DNA from: Ideonella sp.
Lineage (GTDB): Bacteria; Pseudomonadota; Gammaproteobacteria; Burkholderiales; Burkholderiaceae_C
Assembly: GCA_016721465.1 (NCBI GenBank)
Contig: JADKIA010000030.1
Span: 434,001 to 498,000 of the forward strand
Length of the DNA stretch: 64,000 bases
Reading direction: 5' to 3'
Shown: in pieces, positions 50,811-59,920 of the stretch
How the letters are laid out: each line of letters opens with the position of its first letter
How positions within the stretch are numbered: the first letter of the stretch is position 1
Notes under the pieces: model-generated
Database searches by the model: none
Told to the model about the DNA's origin: nothing
The model's input: the letters and a program-made list of their open reading frames with translations, nothing else
Translations under genes and position numbers: made by a program

Positions 50811-51626
50811 TCAAGGCTGCGCAGGTGGCGTGACCACCTCTTCACCAAAGCTGTCGGCGAAACCGAACCACAGCGAAACGTAGAACACCGTGGACAGCGT
50901 CAGTCCGGCGGGCATGATCAGCACGCTGATCCACTGGCCACTGCCCAGCAGCAGCACCGCGGCGGTGGCCAGCAGGCCCATGCCCAGACTCAGCATGGCC
51001 CAGCCGAACGCATACAGGGCAAACGCCCCCTTGGCACGCCACAGTGCCATCGTGCTGGAGAACAGCGCCTGCCCGGCCCCTTGATGGCCCCAGTGCACCA
51101 GCGCCGGGGCATGCCAGAACGGTATCGACAGCAGCGTGGCGGCCACGAGGCGCACCACCATGCCGTTGGCCAGGCGTGGGTCGTTGAGCAGGGCCTGCAC
51201 GGCCTTGGACGTGGTGGCGGGCGTGGCCATCGCAATTTGCAGTTGCTCGAACAGGCCTTCGTCCACCCACGCCGCCAGCTCGATCACGCCGATCGAGGCC
51301 AATGCGTAGATCGCGCACAGCATCAGCTGGGCGTTGCGGCGCGGCTTGTCGGGCACGCGCAGGCCCTCGAACATCTGCAGGGCATGCACCGGCCCGCCCT
51401 GCAGCGCACTCTGCGAGGCAATCATGAAGCCCAGCGTGAGCATGGGCACCAGGCCCAGGCCGAGCAGCGGGCCCACCAGCGGCAGCATCATCAGCATCAG
51501 CACGCCGAACAGGAAGAACATGAACAGGCCGACGAAGGCCATGGGGCGCTTCCACCACAGCGCCAGCGCGGCTCGGATCCACCAGGCGCCGCGGTTGGCG
51601 GGCACGGCATGCAGTCTCAGGCCCAT
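50811..51626 (-). CDS. BPSS1780-like membrane protein
   Basis: A 271-residue inner-membrane protein with about six hydrophobic segments, including MAFVGLFMFFLFGVLMLMML and LGLVPMLTLGFMIASQSALQ, and the family element GLRLHAVPANRGAWWIRAAL at the N-terminus. This family is common in Burkholderiales beside thrB and polA, as here, and its role is not known. A 33-bp gap separates it from thrB upstream, so the two are probably cotranscribed. It is followed by the response regulator gene after 9 bp, which suggests read-through into the regulator. Confidence 0.85.
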   Translation of the reverse strand: MGLRLHAVPANRGAWWIRAALALWWKRPMAFVGLFMFFLFGVLMLMMLPLVGPLLGLGLVPMLTLGFMIASQSALQGGPVHALQMFEGLRVPDKPRRNAQLMLCAIYALASIGVIELAAWVDEGLFEQLQIAMATPATTSKAVQALLNDPRLANGMVVRLVAATLLSIPFWHAPALVHWGHQGAGQALFSSTMALWRAKGAFALYAFGWAMLSLGMGLLATAAVLLLGSGQWISVLIMPAGLTLSTVFYVSLWFGFADSFGEEVVTPPAQP

Positions 51627-51659
51627 GGCGGGTGCGGTCTCGGTGGTGGGTGGGGCCGC

Positions 51660-52628
51660 TCAGCGCGGTGGATGCCAGGGGCTGGCGATGCGCGCGCGCA
51701 GCACGCGCTCGAAATGCTGCGGGTCCTTGGGCGCCAGCAGATCGGCTGGCCGAGGCAGATGCCAGTCGCCCAGACGCGACACCCAGAAACGCAGGGCTGC
51801 GGCACGCAGCAGGGCCGGCAGCAGGCGCGCCTCGGACGCTTGCAGCGGGCGCACCGCCTCGTAGTGGGCGACCAGGGTTTCGGCCCGGGCATCGTCCAGC
51901 CGGCCAGTCTCGGCGTCCACGCACCAGTCGTTCAGGCACACGGCCAGGTCGTAGGCGAAGGCGTCCACGCCGGCGAAATAGAAGTCCAGGCAGCCGGTGA
52001 GCTTTTCGTGGCCGGGCAGACCATCGAACAGCACGTTGTCGCAGAACAGGTCGGCATGCACCGCGCCGCGCGGCAAGCCCTGGTGGGCGGCGGACGAGGC
52101 CATCGCCTGCTGGTAGCGCAGTTCATCGCCCAGCAATGCCTGCTGGTCCATGGCCAGGTGCGGCATCAGCTGCGGCGCCAGCCCAAGGCACCAGGGCAAG
52201 CCGCGCAGGTTGGGCTGCTGCAGTGGGAAATCGTGCACGGCGAGGTGCATGCGGCCCAGCATCTGGCCGAGCTGGGCGCAGTGGTGCAGGTCGGGCGCCA
52301 GCTGATGCCGGCCCGGCAGGCCGCTGACCAGTGCCGCGGGCTTGCCGGCCACGTGCTGCAGCAACTGGCCCTGCGCATCGGCGCGCGGTTCGGGCACCGG
52401 CAGGCCGGCGCGTGCGAGGTGCCGCATCAGCTGCAGGTAGAAGGGCAGTTGCTCGGCACTGAGCCGCTCGAACAGCGTCAGCACCCAGCGGCCCTGCGTG
52501 GTGTCGACGAAATAGTTGGTGTTCTCGATGCCGGCGCCGATGCCGGTCAGCGCCAGCAGCTCACCCACGCCCAGGCGATGGGCGAGGGCACGGGCCTCGT
52601 CGAGGCCGACCGGTGTGAACACAGCCAT
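51660..52628 (-). CDS. thrB: Homoserine kinase
   Basis: A 322-residue enzyme of the choline-kinase/APH fold, the type of ThrB used by many proteobacteria. Motifs are ENTNYFVDTTQGRWVLTLFE near the N-terminus, the catalytic loop GAVHADLFCDNVLFDG, and the metal-binding CLDFYFAGVDAFAYDLAVCL. It phosphorylates homoserine on the way to threonine. The start at 52628 (MAVFTPVG) is chosen because family members begin there; the frame is open far upstream but without homology. It is divergent from polA, with a 200-bp gap that should hold both promoters. Confidence 0.95.
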   Translation of the reverse strand: MAVFTPVGLDEARALAHRLGVGELLALTGIGAGIENTNYFVDTTQGRWVLTLFERLSAEQLPFYLQLMRHLARAGLPVPEPRADAQGQLLQHVAGKPAALVSGLPGRHQLAPDLHHCAQLGQMLGRMHLAVHDFPLQQPNLRGLPWCLGLAPQLMPHLAMDQQALLGDELRYQQAMASSAAHQGLPRGAVHADLFCDNVLFDGLPGHEKLTGCLDFYFAGVDAFAYDLAVCLNDWCVDAETGRLDDARAETLVAHYEAVRPLQASEARLLPALLRAAALRFWVSRLGDWHLPRPADLLAPKDPQHFERVLRARIASPWHPPR

Positions 52629-52829
52629 GCCGAGCGCTTCAGCCGCCGTGCCGCCGCAAGGGCCGTGCACGATCGCGCGCCGTTGAGCGGGGGGTGAAAA
52701 CGCGTGAGAACGCGGCGGCAGGGGGCAGGACCATCCGGCGATTTTAGGGCGTGCGGCAGTGGTGTCTGCGCCGTCCACCGGCGCCGGGTCGGGCACGCCG
52801 CATTCGGGCGGGGCCGCACAATGCGGGCC

Positions 52830-55619
52830 ATGAGCGAATCCCACTTGCCCACGTTGCTGCTGGTCGACGGCAGCAGCTACCTCTACCGCGCCTACCACGC
52901 GATGCCCGACCTGCGCGGGCCGGACGGCTTCCCCACCGGGGCGATCCACGGCATGGTGGCCATGATGAAGCGGCTGCGCGAGCAGATCCTGGGCGAGAGC
53001 GGGGGCCACGCGGCCTGCGTGTTCGACGCCTCGGGCCCCACGTTTCGCGACGCCTGGTATCCCGAATACAAGGCCCATCGTGCGCCCATGCCGGAGGACT
53101 TGCGCACCCAGATCGAGCCCATCCACGAAGTGGTTCGCCTGCTCGGCTGGCCGGTGCTGGAGGTGCCCGGCATCGAGGCGGACGACGCCATCGGCACGCT
53201 GGCCCGCGTGGGCGCCGCCTCGGGCCACCGCGTGGTGATCTCCACCGGCGATAAGGACCTGGCACAACTGGTGAACGAACAGGTCACCCTGATCAACACC
53301 ATGACCAACGAGCGCCTGGACGTGGCCGGTGTCAAGGCCAAGTTCGGCGTGCCGCCCGATCGCATCATCGACTACCTCACCCTCATCGGCGACAAGGTGG
53401 ACAACGTGCCCGGCGTGGACAAGGTGGGCCCGGTCACCGCCAACAAGTGGCTGGCCGAGTTTGGCTCGCTCGAAGGCGTGATGGCCGCAGCCGAGCAGAT
53501 CAAGGGTGCGGCCGGCGACAACCTGCGCAAGGCGCTCGACTGGCTGCCGCAGGGCCGGCGCCTGATCACCGTGGTGACCGACTGCGACCTGGCCGGCCAC
53601 CTCGAGGGCTGGCCCGCGGTGGAGCGGCTGGCGATGAAGCCGGTGGACCAGACCGGCCTGCTCGATTTCTACCAGCGCTTCGGTTTTCGCGCCTGGCGCA
53701 AGGAACTCGAGACCGAGCTCGGCGTGGCGCCGGCCGCGCCCGCGCCCGCCAGCGTGGGCTTGTTCGACGGCACCGCAGCTGAGCCGGCCGCGCTGCCAGA
53801 CAACAGCGCGCTGCAGCGGCACTACGAGACCGTGCTCAGCCGCGAGCGGCTGCACGCCTGGATCGAGCGCCTGCGTGCCGCCGAACTGAGCGCGCTGGAC
53901 ACCGAGACCGATTCGCTGGACCCGATGCGTGCCCGCATCGTCGGCATCTCCTTCGCCGTGCAGCCGGGCGAGGCGGCCTATGTGCCGCTGCGCCACGACT
54001 ACCCCGGTGCGCCGGACCAGTTGCCGCTGGACGAGGTGCTGGCCGCACTGCGCCCCTGGCTCGAAGACGAGACCGCGGCCAAGGTGGGCCAGAACATCAA
54101 GTACGACACCCACGTGCTGGCCAACCACGGCATCGCGGTGCGTGGCTGGCGCCATGACACGCTGTTGGAGAGTTATGTCTTCGAAGCCCACCTGGGCCAC
54201 AGCCTGGAAAAGCTGGCCGAGCGCCACCTGGGCCGCAAGGGCCTGAGCTACGAGGATCTGTGCGGCAAGGGCGTCAACCAGATCGGCTTTTCGCAGGTGG
54301 ACCTGGAGCGCGCCACGCAGTACAGCGGCGAGGACAGCGAGATGACGCTGCAGGTGCACCAGGTGCTGTACCCGCGCCTGGCGGCCGAGAGCGGACTGCT
54401 GCACGTCTACCGCGACATCGAGATGCCGGTGTCCGCGCTGCTGGCCCGCATCGAGCGCCACGGCGTGCTGATCGACAGCGCCCTGCTGGCCGCGCAAAGC
54501 CACGAGTTGGCCGAACGCATGGTGCAGCTGGAGCAGAAGGCCTACGAGATCGCGGGCCAGCCGTTCAACCTGGGCAGCCCCAAGCAGATCGGCGAGATCC
54601 TGTTCGGCCGCCTGGGGCTGCCCGTGAAGAAGAAGACCGCCTCGGGCGCGCCCAGCACCGACGAAGAAGTGCTGCAGGAGCTGGCCGCGGACTTCCCGCT
54701 GCCGGCCACCATCCTCGAACACCGCAGCCTGGCCAAGCTGAAGGGCACCTACACCGACAAGCTGCCGCTGATGGTCAACCCGGCCACCGGCCGCGTGCAC
54801 ACCAACTATGCGCAGGCGGTGGCGGTGACTGGGCGGCTGTCCAGCAACGATCCCAACCTGCAGAACATCCCCATCCGCACGGCCGAGGGCCGGCGCGTGC
54901 GCGAGGCCTTCATCGCGCCGCCGGGCCACGTGATCGTCTCGGCCGACTACTCGCAGATCGAGCTGCGCATCATGGCCCACATCAGCGGCGATCCGGGCCT
55001 GACCAAGGCCTTCGCCGAAGGCATGGACGTGCACCGTGCCACCGCGGCCGAAGTGTTCAATCTGGCACCCGACGAGGTGACAGCTGAACAGCGGCGCTAT
55101 GCCAAGACCATCAACTTCGGCCTGATCTACGGCATGGGCGCCTTCGGGCTCGCCCAGGCGCTCGGCATCGAGCAGAAGGCAGCCAAGGACTACATCGACC
55201 GCTACTTCGCACGCTTTGCCGGCGTGAAGCGCTACATGGACGACACCAAGGCCCAGGCGGCGCAGCGGGGCTACGTGGAAACGCTGTTCGGCCGCCGCAT
55301 CGAGCTGCCCGACATCCGCGGCGGCAACGGCCCGCGCCGATCGGGCGCGGAGCGCCAAGCGATCAACGCTCCTATGCAGGGCACGGCGGCGGACCTGATC
55401 AAGCTGGCGATGATCGCCGTGCAAGCCGCGCTGGATTCACAGCAGCGCCAGTCCGCCGTGGTGATGCAGGTGCACGACGAACTGGTGCTGGAAGTGCCCG
55501 ACAACGAGCTCGATTGGGCCCGCGCGGAGATTCCGCGCCTGATGGCCGGCGTGGCACAACTGAGCGTGCCACTGTTGGCCGACGTGGGCGTCGGGGCCAA
55601 TTGGGACCAGGCCCACTAG
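52830..55619 (+). CDS. polA: DNA polymerase I
   Basis: A 929-residue enzyme, about the length of the E. coli protein. The N-terminal 5'-3' exonuclease shows LLVDGSSYLYRAYHAM, ACVFDASGPTFRDAWYPEYK and GIEADDAIGTL. The 3'-5' exonuclease keeps its acidic residues (SALDTETDSLDP, GQNIKYDTHVLAN, YSGEDSEM), so proofreading is likely active. The polymerase domain has motif A DYSQIELRIMAH, motif B RRYAKTINFGLIYGMGAFG and motif C VMQVHDELVLEV. It repairs DNA and removes Okazaki primers. An ATG three codons upstream is an alternative start; 52830 (MSESHLPT) fits better. Confidence 0.97.
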   Translation: MSESHLPTLLLVDGSSYLYRAYHAMPDLRGPDGFPTGAIHGMVAMMKRLREQILGESGGHAACVFDASGPTFRDAWYPEYKAHRAPMPEDLRTQIEPIHEVVRLLGWPVLEVPGIEADDAIGTLARVGAASGHRVVISTGDKDLAQLVNEQVTLINTMTNERLDVAGVKAKFGVPPDRIIDYLTLIGDKVDNVPGVDKVGPVTANKWLAEFGSLEGVMAAAEQIKGAAGDNLRKALDWLPQGRRLITVVTDCDLAGHLEGWPAVERLAMKPVDQTGLLDFYQRFGFRAWRKELETELGVAPAAPAPASVGLFDGTAAEPAALPDNSALQRHYETVLSRERLHAWIERLRAAELSALDTETDSLDPMRARIVGISFAVQPGEAAYVPLRHDYPGAPDQLPLDEVLAALRPWLEDETAAKVGQNIKYDTHVLANHGIAVRGWRHDTLLESYVFEAHLGHSLEKLAERHLGRKGLSYEDLCGKGVNQIGFSQVDLERATQYSGEDSEMTLQVHQVLYPRLAAESGLLHVYRDIEMPVSALLARIERHGVLIDSALLAAQSHELAERMVQLEQKAYEIAGQPFNLGSPKQIGEILFGRLGLPVKKKTASGAPSTDEEVLQELAADFPLPATILEHRSLAKLKGTYTDKLPLMVNPATGRVHTNYAQAVAVTGRLSSNDPNLQNIPIRTAEGRRVREAFIAPPGHVIVSADYSQIELRIMAHISGDPGLTKAFAEGMDVHRATAAEVFNLAPDEVTAEQRRYAKTINFGLIYGMGAFGLAQALGIEQKAAKDYIDRYFARFAGVKRYMDDTKAQAAQRGYVETLFGRRIELPDIRGGNGPRRSGAERQAINAPMQGTAADLIKLAMIAVQAALDSQQRQSAVVMQVHDELVLEVPDNELDWARAEIPRLMAGVAQLSVPLLADVGVGANWDQAH

Positions 55620-55627
55620 ATAAGGCC

Positions 55628-55722
55628 CCCCCCCGGAGCGCCTGCGGCGCTGCCCCCCCAGGGGGGGCGACGCCGGTGGACCGGCGGAGCCGGTTCCACG
55701 GCGTCTGCTTGGTGGGGCGGCG
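55628..55722. repeat. GC-rich palindromic repeat cluster after polA
   Basis: The intergenic DNA contains CGGAGCGCCTGCGGCGCTG, a run of C facing a run of G, and then GCCGGTGGACCGGCGGAGCCGG. These can form strong hairpins. Similar short repeats are common between genes of Comamonadaceae and relatives and may end transcription of the two convergent genes. No origin or coding function is suggested. Confidence 0.6.
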
Positions 55723-55738
55723 GCGTTCGTTCAGCCGC

Positions 55739-56317
55739 TCACAGTGGGTTATAGGATTTCTTCGGGCGGTAGTGCAGGTAGCCGACGCTGGCGCCGGTGC
55801 GCAGGCCCACGCCCAGGCGGATGGGGGCGAGCGTGATGCCGTCCTTGTTCTGGTAGTTCACGCCCACGCCACCGATCCAGTACAGGCTGCCCTCCACGCC
55901 GCCAAAGCGCTGGTAGATGGCCGACACCTTGGGCAGGTCATAGACCAGCGTGAACACCTTGGACGCATTGGCGCCGGCATCGATGCCGATGGACGGGCCG
56001 GCCCAGTAGACCTTGGCGCTGCCACCGCGCTTGAGCGTGAGGCGGCCCTCGCCATAGCGCAGGCCCACGGTCAGCGCGGCCGAGGCTTCTTCGCCGGTGA
56101 TGTAGCCGTTGGGGCGGCCTTTTTCCTTGAAGACCTTCTCCAGCACCTTGGCCAGGCCCTCGGCACCTTTGCCGAAAAAGCCCACCGCCTTCTTCAGCAT
56201 CTCGTCCTCAGCGTAGGTCGTGTCGTCATCCGCGGCCAGCGCTGTGCCGCCGAGTCCGAGGGCGACCAGGCCAGTGAGTGCCTGGCGCCGGTCCGGGTGT
56301 TGCGGGAAGCGGTTCAT
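55739..56317 (-). CDS. DUF1134 / EipA-like envelope protein
   Basis: A 192-residue exported protein with a twin-arginine-like start (PDRRQALTG) and cleavage after GTALAADD. The DUF1134 core is GYITGEEASAALTVGLRYGE and VYWAGPSIGIDAGANASKVF. EipA of Brucella, the best-known member, is a periplasmic barrel that affects cell-envelope integrity. GGAGT lies a few bases before the start at 56317. It faces polA on the opposite strand and has a GC-rich hairpin region between. It is probably not in an operon. Confidence 0.88.
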   Translation of the reverse strand: MNRFPQHPDRRQALTGLVALGLGGTALAADDDTTYAEDEMLKKAVGFFGKGAEGLAKVLEKVFKEKGRPNGYITGEEASAALTVGLRYGEGRLTLKRGGSAKVYWAGPSIGIDAGANASKVFTLVYDLPKVSAIYQRFGGVEGSLYWIGGVGVNYQNKDGITLAPIRLGVGLRTGASVGYLHYRPKKSYNPL

Positions 56318-56440
56318 GGTGACTCCTTTCGTGGTTGCATCGCGCACAGAGCTTACCCCTCCAGGGGCGCTGCTTGGGTCAAGGCGCATCACGTTCTGTG
56401 ACCTGTCGTGTTCGGCCGATGTGGCACCCGGTCGTCGTTG

Positions 56441-57952
56441 TCACAGCCATGGGGGCAGGCTGAGCTTCAGGCTGTCCTGTCGTGCCCAAGCCTGGACCTC
56501 CTCGCGCAGCTGGTGCATGGTGCGTGGGTGGTCGGCGGCCCATTGGCGCTCGAAGCGGATCTGCGCATTGCGCCCTTCGCGCCGCAGCTTCATGGCCGCC
56601 GGGTCGATGTCTTCGCGGGCATGGCACTTGATCACCGCCAGGCGCAGCGCCAGCGTCTGCCAGGCCGCGGTGTCCTGCGCCAGGACGGATTCGACCTTGG
56701 TCAGACCGCCGCGTTGCGCCAGCACCAGGTCACCGATGCGCCGCTGCTGGCTTTGCGAGAAGCCTGGCGCGTCGGCGTTGCTGACCAAGTAGGCGCCATG
56801 GCGGTGGTGGTCGTGGTGCGACACCATCAGGCCGACCTCATGCAGGTCGCAGGCCCAACCGAGCTCGCGCAGCGCGTCGTTGTCGACCTCGGGGCAGGCG
56901 GTCCGCATCAGGGCGAGAGCCAGGCCGCGCACGCGCAGCGCCTGGTCGATGTCCGCATCGAAACGCTCTTGCAGTTCGCGCACGGTGAGGTCGCGCATGT
57001 CGCGTGCGTGCGCACTGCGCGAGGCCATCAGGCGGTCGTGCAGGTCCACGATCACGCCTTGACGCAGGGCACCCTTGGCAGGCCGAAGTTGCTTGATGCC
57101 AAAGTGCGTGACGATGGTGTAGAGCAACGACAGGCCGCCGCCGATGATCGCCTTGCGGTCGTCGGCCAGCGAAGGCAGCCTCAGCCGCGAGGCGTCGCCC
57201 GCAGCCAGGCATTGCTCGATGCACCAGCGCAGGCCTTCGGCCGTGATGGTGCCGTCGGTGATGCCCGAGGCCTGAAGCACCTGAGACACTGCGCCGGCCG
57301 TGCCGGACGAGCCCAGTGCCTCGCGCCAGTAGACCGGCGCGAACAGCTGCAAGGCATCCTCCAATTCGGCTCCAGCGGCCACCTGAGCATCGCGAAACGC
57401 CTGGGGCGTGAAGCGCCCGTCCGGGAACCAGCGCAAGGACAGGCTCACACTGCCCACCTTGAACGATTCGGCCGACACCGGCACCCGGTCGTGGCCCAGG
57501 ATCATCTCCGTGCTGCGTCCGCCGATGTCGATCACCAGGCGGGGCGTGGACGATGGTTGCAGGTGCGAGACGCCGGCGTAGATCAGGCGCGCCTCTTCCC
57601 GGCCCGAGATCACTTCGATCGGGTAGCCCAGTGCCACCTGGGCACGGCCCAGGAACTCGTCCCGGTTGCGCGCTTCTCGCAACGTCTGCGTGGCCACCGC
57701 CCGGACGCGCGCCGGCTCGAAGCCCCTGAGTGCTTCGGCAAACCGCGCCAGGCAGGCCAGGCCGCGCTGCATGGCCTCCTCGGTGAGGCGGCTGTTGCTG
57801 TCCAGGCCCGCACCCAGACGCACGGTCTCCTTCAGGTAGTTGGACCGGCGGTAGCGGCCCTGCGCCACCTGCCCGGTCTCGACGCGAAAGCTGTTGGAAC
57901 CCATGTCGACTGCGGCCAACGGAGCGGATGGGGCGGGGGAACGGATGCGCAT
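56441..57952 (-). CDS. ppx: Exopolyphosphatase / guanosine pentaphosphatase
   Basis: A 503-residue enzyme of the ASKHA (sugar kinase/actin) fold. Visible elements are LAAVDMGSNSFRVETGQ, VIDIGGRSTEMILGHD, GSSGTAGAVSQVLQ and IIGGGLSLLYT, plus the C-terminal HD-like region with SHHDHHRHGAYL. It breaks down polyphosphate and can act on pppGpp. The start at 57952 is ATG followed by RIRSPAPS. Ppx and GppA are hard to separate by reading. The gene at 58049 begins divergently 96 bp away. Confidence 0.92.
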   Translation of the reverse strand: MRIRSPAPSAPLAAVDMGSNSFRVETGQVAQGRYRRSNYLKETVRLGAGLDSNSRLTEEAMQRGLACLARFAEALRGFEPARVRAVATQTLREARNRDEFLGRAQVALGYPIEVISGREEARLIYAGVSHLQPSSTPRLVIDIGGRSTEMILGHDRVPVSAESFKVGSVSLSLRWFPDGRFTPQAFRDAQVAAGAELEDALQLFAPVYWREALGSSGTAGAVSQVLQASGITDGTITAEGLRWCIEQCLAAGDASRLRLPSLADDRKAIIGGGLSLLYTIVTHFGIKQLRPAKGALRQGVIVDLHDRLMASRSAHARDMRDLTVRELQERFDADIDQALRVRGLALALMRTACPEVDNDALRELGWACDLHEVGLMVSHHDHHRHGAYLVSNADAPGFSQSQQRRIGDLVLAQRGGLTKVESVLAQDTAAWQTLALRLAVIKCHAREDIDPAAMKLRREGRNAQIRFERQWAADHPRTMHQLREEVQAWARQDSLKLSLPPWL

Positions 57953-58048
57953 GGGCGACCAATGTACCGGCATTCCCCCGCGAACCGGCTGACCGGCCGC
58001 AGGCTCCCTAGAATCAGCCGCTTCATCCCCAGATTCGGAGACCCGTGC

Positions 58049-58924
58049 ATGTGGCAGGACGACATCGACAGCCTGGTGCCGGGGCGCACCCTCAACCGGC
58101 GTGGCTTCGTGGGCGGTGCGCTCGGCACCGGCTTTGCGGCGGCCGTGTTGCCTGTGGCGGCGCAGACCGTGATCAAGACCGATGCCACGGGCCTGTTGGC
58201 CGGTGAGGTGACGATCCCGGTGGGCGACTTCAAGATGCCCGCCTATCGCGCCGTGCCGGCGGGCAAGACCAATGCTCCGGTGGTGCTGGTGGTGAGCGAG
58301 ATCTTCGGCGTGCACGAGTACATCGCCGATGTGGTGCGTCGATTGGCCAAGCTCGGCTGCATGGCCATCGCGCCCGAGCTCTTCGTGCGCCAGGGCGATG
58401 CGGGGGCCTATGGCGAGATCGCCAAGCTGATGTCCGAGGTGATTGCCAAGGTGCCCGACGCCCAGGTGATGGGCGATCTGGACGCCGCGGTGGCCTGGGC
58501 CAGGGGGCAGGGCGCAGACACGACTCGCCTGGGCATCACCGGCTTCTGCTGGGGCGGGCGCATCACCTGGCTGTACTCGGCGCACAACCCGGCATTGAAG
58601 GCCGGGGTGGCCTGGTATGGGCGGCTGGTGGGTGCGCCCTCGGCGGAGAACCCGGCGCACCCGGTGCAGCTGACCGGCAAGCTCCATGGTGCGATGCTGG
58701 GCCTGTATGGTGGGCAGGACCCGGGCATTCCGCTGGACACGGTGGAGCAGATGAAGAAGGCGCTGGCTGCGGGCAGCGCGGCAGCCCGCCGGTCGGAGTT
58801 CATGGTCTATGCCGATGCCCCGCATGCGTTCCATGCGGACTACCGTTCCAGCTACCGCAAGGACGCCGCCGAAGACGGCTGGAAGCGCTGCCAGGCCTGG
58901 TTCAAGGCCCAGGGTGTGATCTGA
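58049..58924 (+). CDS. Dienelactone hydrolase family protein, Tat-exported
   Basis: A 291-residue alpha/beta hydrolase. The N-terminus TLNRRGFVGGALGTGFAAAV is a twin-arginine signal, so the protein is folded before export. The catalytic elements of dienelactone hydrolase are present: the nucleophile cysteine in GFCWGG, the glutamate in VSEIFGVHEYI, and the histidine in YADAPHAFHADYR. Family members open lactone rings in aromatic degradation, but an exported one may act on other esters. Start at 58049 (MWQDDIDS). It is divergent from ppx. Confidence 0.9.
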   Translation: MWQDDIDSLVPGRTLNRRGFVGGALGTGFAAAVLPVAAQTVIKTDATGLLAGEVTIPVGDFKMPAYRAVPAGKTNAPVVLVVSEIFGVHEYIADVVRRLAKLGCMAIAPELFVRQGDAGAYGEIAKLMSEVIAKVPDAQVMGDLDAAVAWARGQGADTTRLGITGFCWGGRITWLYSAHNPALKAGVAWYGRLVGAPSAENPAHPVQLTGKLHGAMLGLYGGQDPGIPLDTVEQMKKALAAGSAAARRSEFMVYADAPHAFHADYRSSYRKDAAEDGWKRCQAWFKAQGVI

Positions 58925-59000
58925 CCGCCGGCCACACCTCTGCCCGGCCCCATCACGCTGGGCTGTGCTCCGCTCGTCTCATGTGGATCGTTGGGCTGCC

Positions 59001-59779
59001 ATGACCACCTTGCTGTACATCATCGTGGCCACGACGGCGGGCGGGCTGTTGTCGGTGCTGATGGCCGCCGGCATCACCTTGTCGATCCTGGGATGGCTGG
59101 TCCAGCACCTGGTGAGCCTGTCCGTGGGTGTGCTGCTGGGCACGGCCATGCTGCATGTGCTGCCCGAGGCCTTCGAGAGCAAGGTCGAGCCGCATGCCCT
59201 GTTTGCCACCTTGCTGGGGGGCTGTTCTTCTTCTTCCTGCTGGAGAAGGCCGAGCTGTACCGGCACGGGCACCACCACGAAGGCGATGGCCACGAGCACC
59301 ACCACCATTTCGATCAGGAGCAGGCCGGGCGTGGCGGATGGAGCGTGCTGGTGGGCGACAGCATCCACAACTTCTGCGACGGCCTGATCATCGCGGCGGC
59401 CTTCCTGGCCGACACGCGGCTGGGCGTGGTCACGTCGCTGGCCATCATCGCGCACGAGATACCGCAAGAGGTGGGTGACTACATCGTGCTGCTCAATGCC
59501 GGTTTCAGCCGCAGCAAGGCCCTGCTGTACAACGCGCTGTCGGGTCTGGCCGCCGTGGTGGGCGGTGTGCTCGGGTATTTCATCGTCGGGCCCTGGGCCG
59601 AGCTCTTCCCCTACATGCTGGTGGCCGCCAGCAGCAGCTTCATCTACGTGGCCGTGGCCGACCTGCTGCCGCAGCTTCAGCGGCGGCTGCCGTGGCGGCA
59701 AACCCTGTCGCAGGTGGCCTGGATCGGCGGCGGGCTGGGTCTGGTCCTGCTGGCCAAGGGGCTTCAGCACAGCCACTGA
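59001..59779 (+). pseudogene. ZIP-family divalent metal transporter, frameshifted
   Basis: The N-terminal part (MTTLLYIIVATTAGGLLSVL to HALFATLLGG) and the C-terminal part (FLLEKAELYRHGHHHEGDGH, DSIHNFCDGLIIAAAFLADT, AHEIPQEVGDYIVLLNAGF) belong to one ZIP transporter but lie in two frames. The switch is at a run of six G (59216-59221); one more G would restore a 259-residue protein. ZIP proteins bring zinc or related metals into the cytoplasm; the histidine-rich loop and the metal-binding HNFCDG and HEIPQEVGD helices are present. It is either a real pseudogene or a homopolymer error, and the second half is otherwise intact. Confidence 0.85.
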
Positions 59780-59920
59780 GTCGGCGCAGCGCCGACCCGC
59801 GTGTGATCGAACGCACGAACGACCGCGCGCCTCGCGGTGCATTGGGCATCGAGGCGTCAAGCGCGGGTGCTGCCACGCCGATGTGGGGACATCTTGTTGT
59901 TGCAGTAAGGTAGTAAAGCG

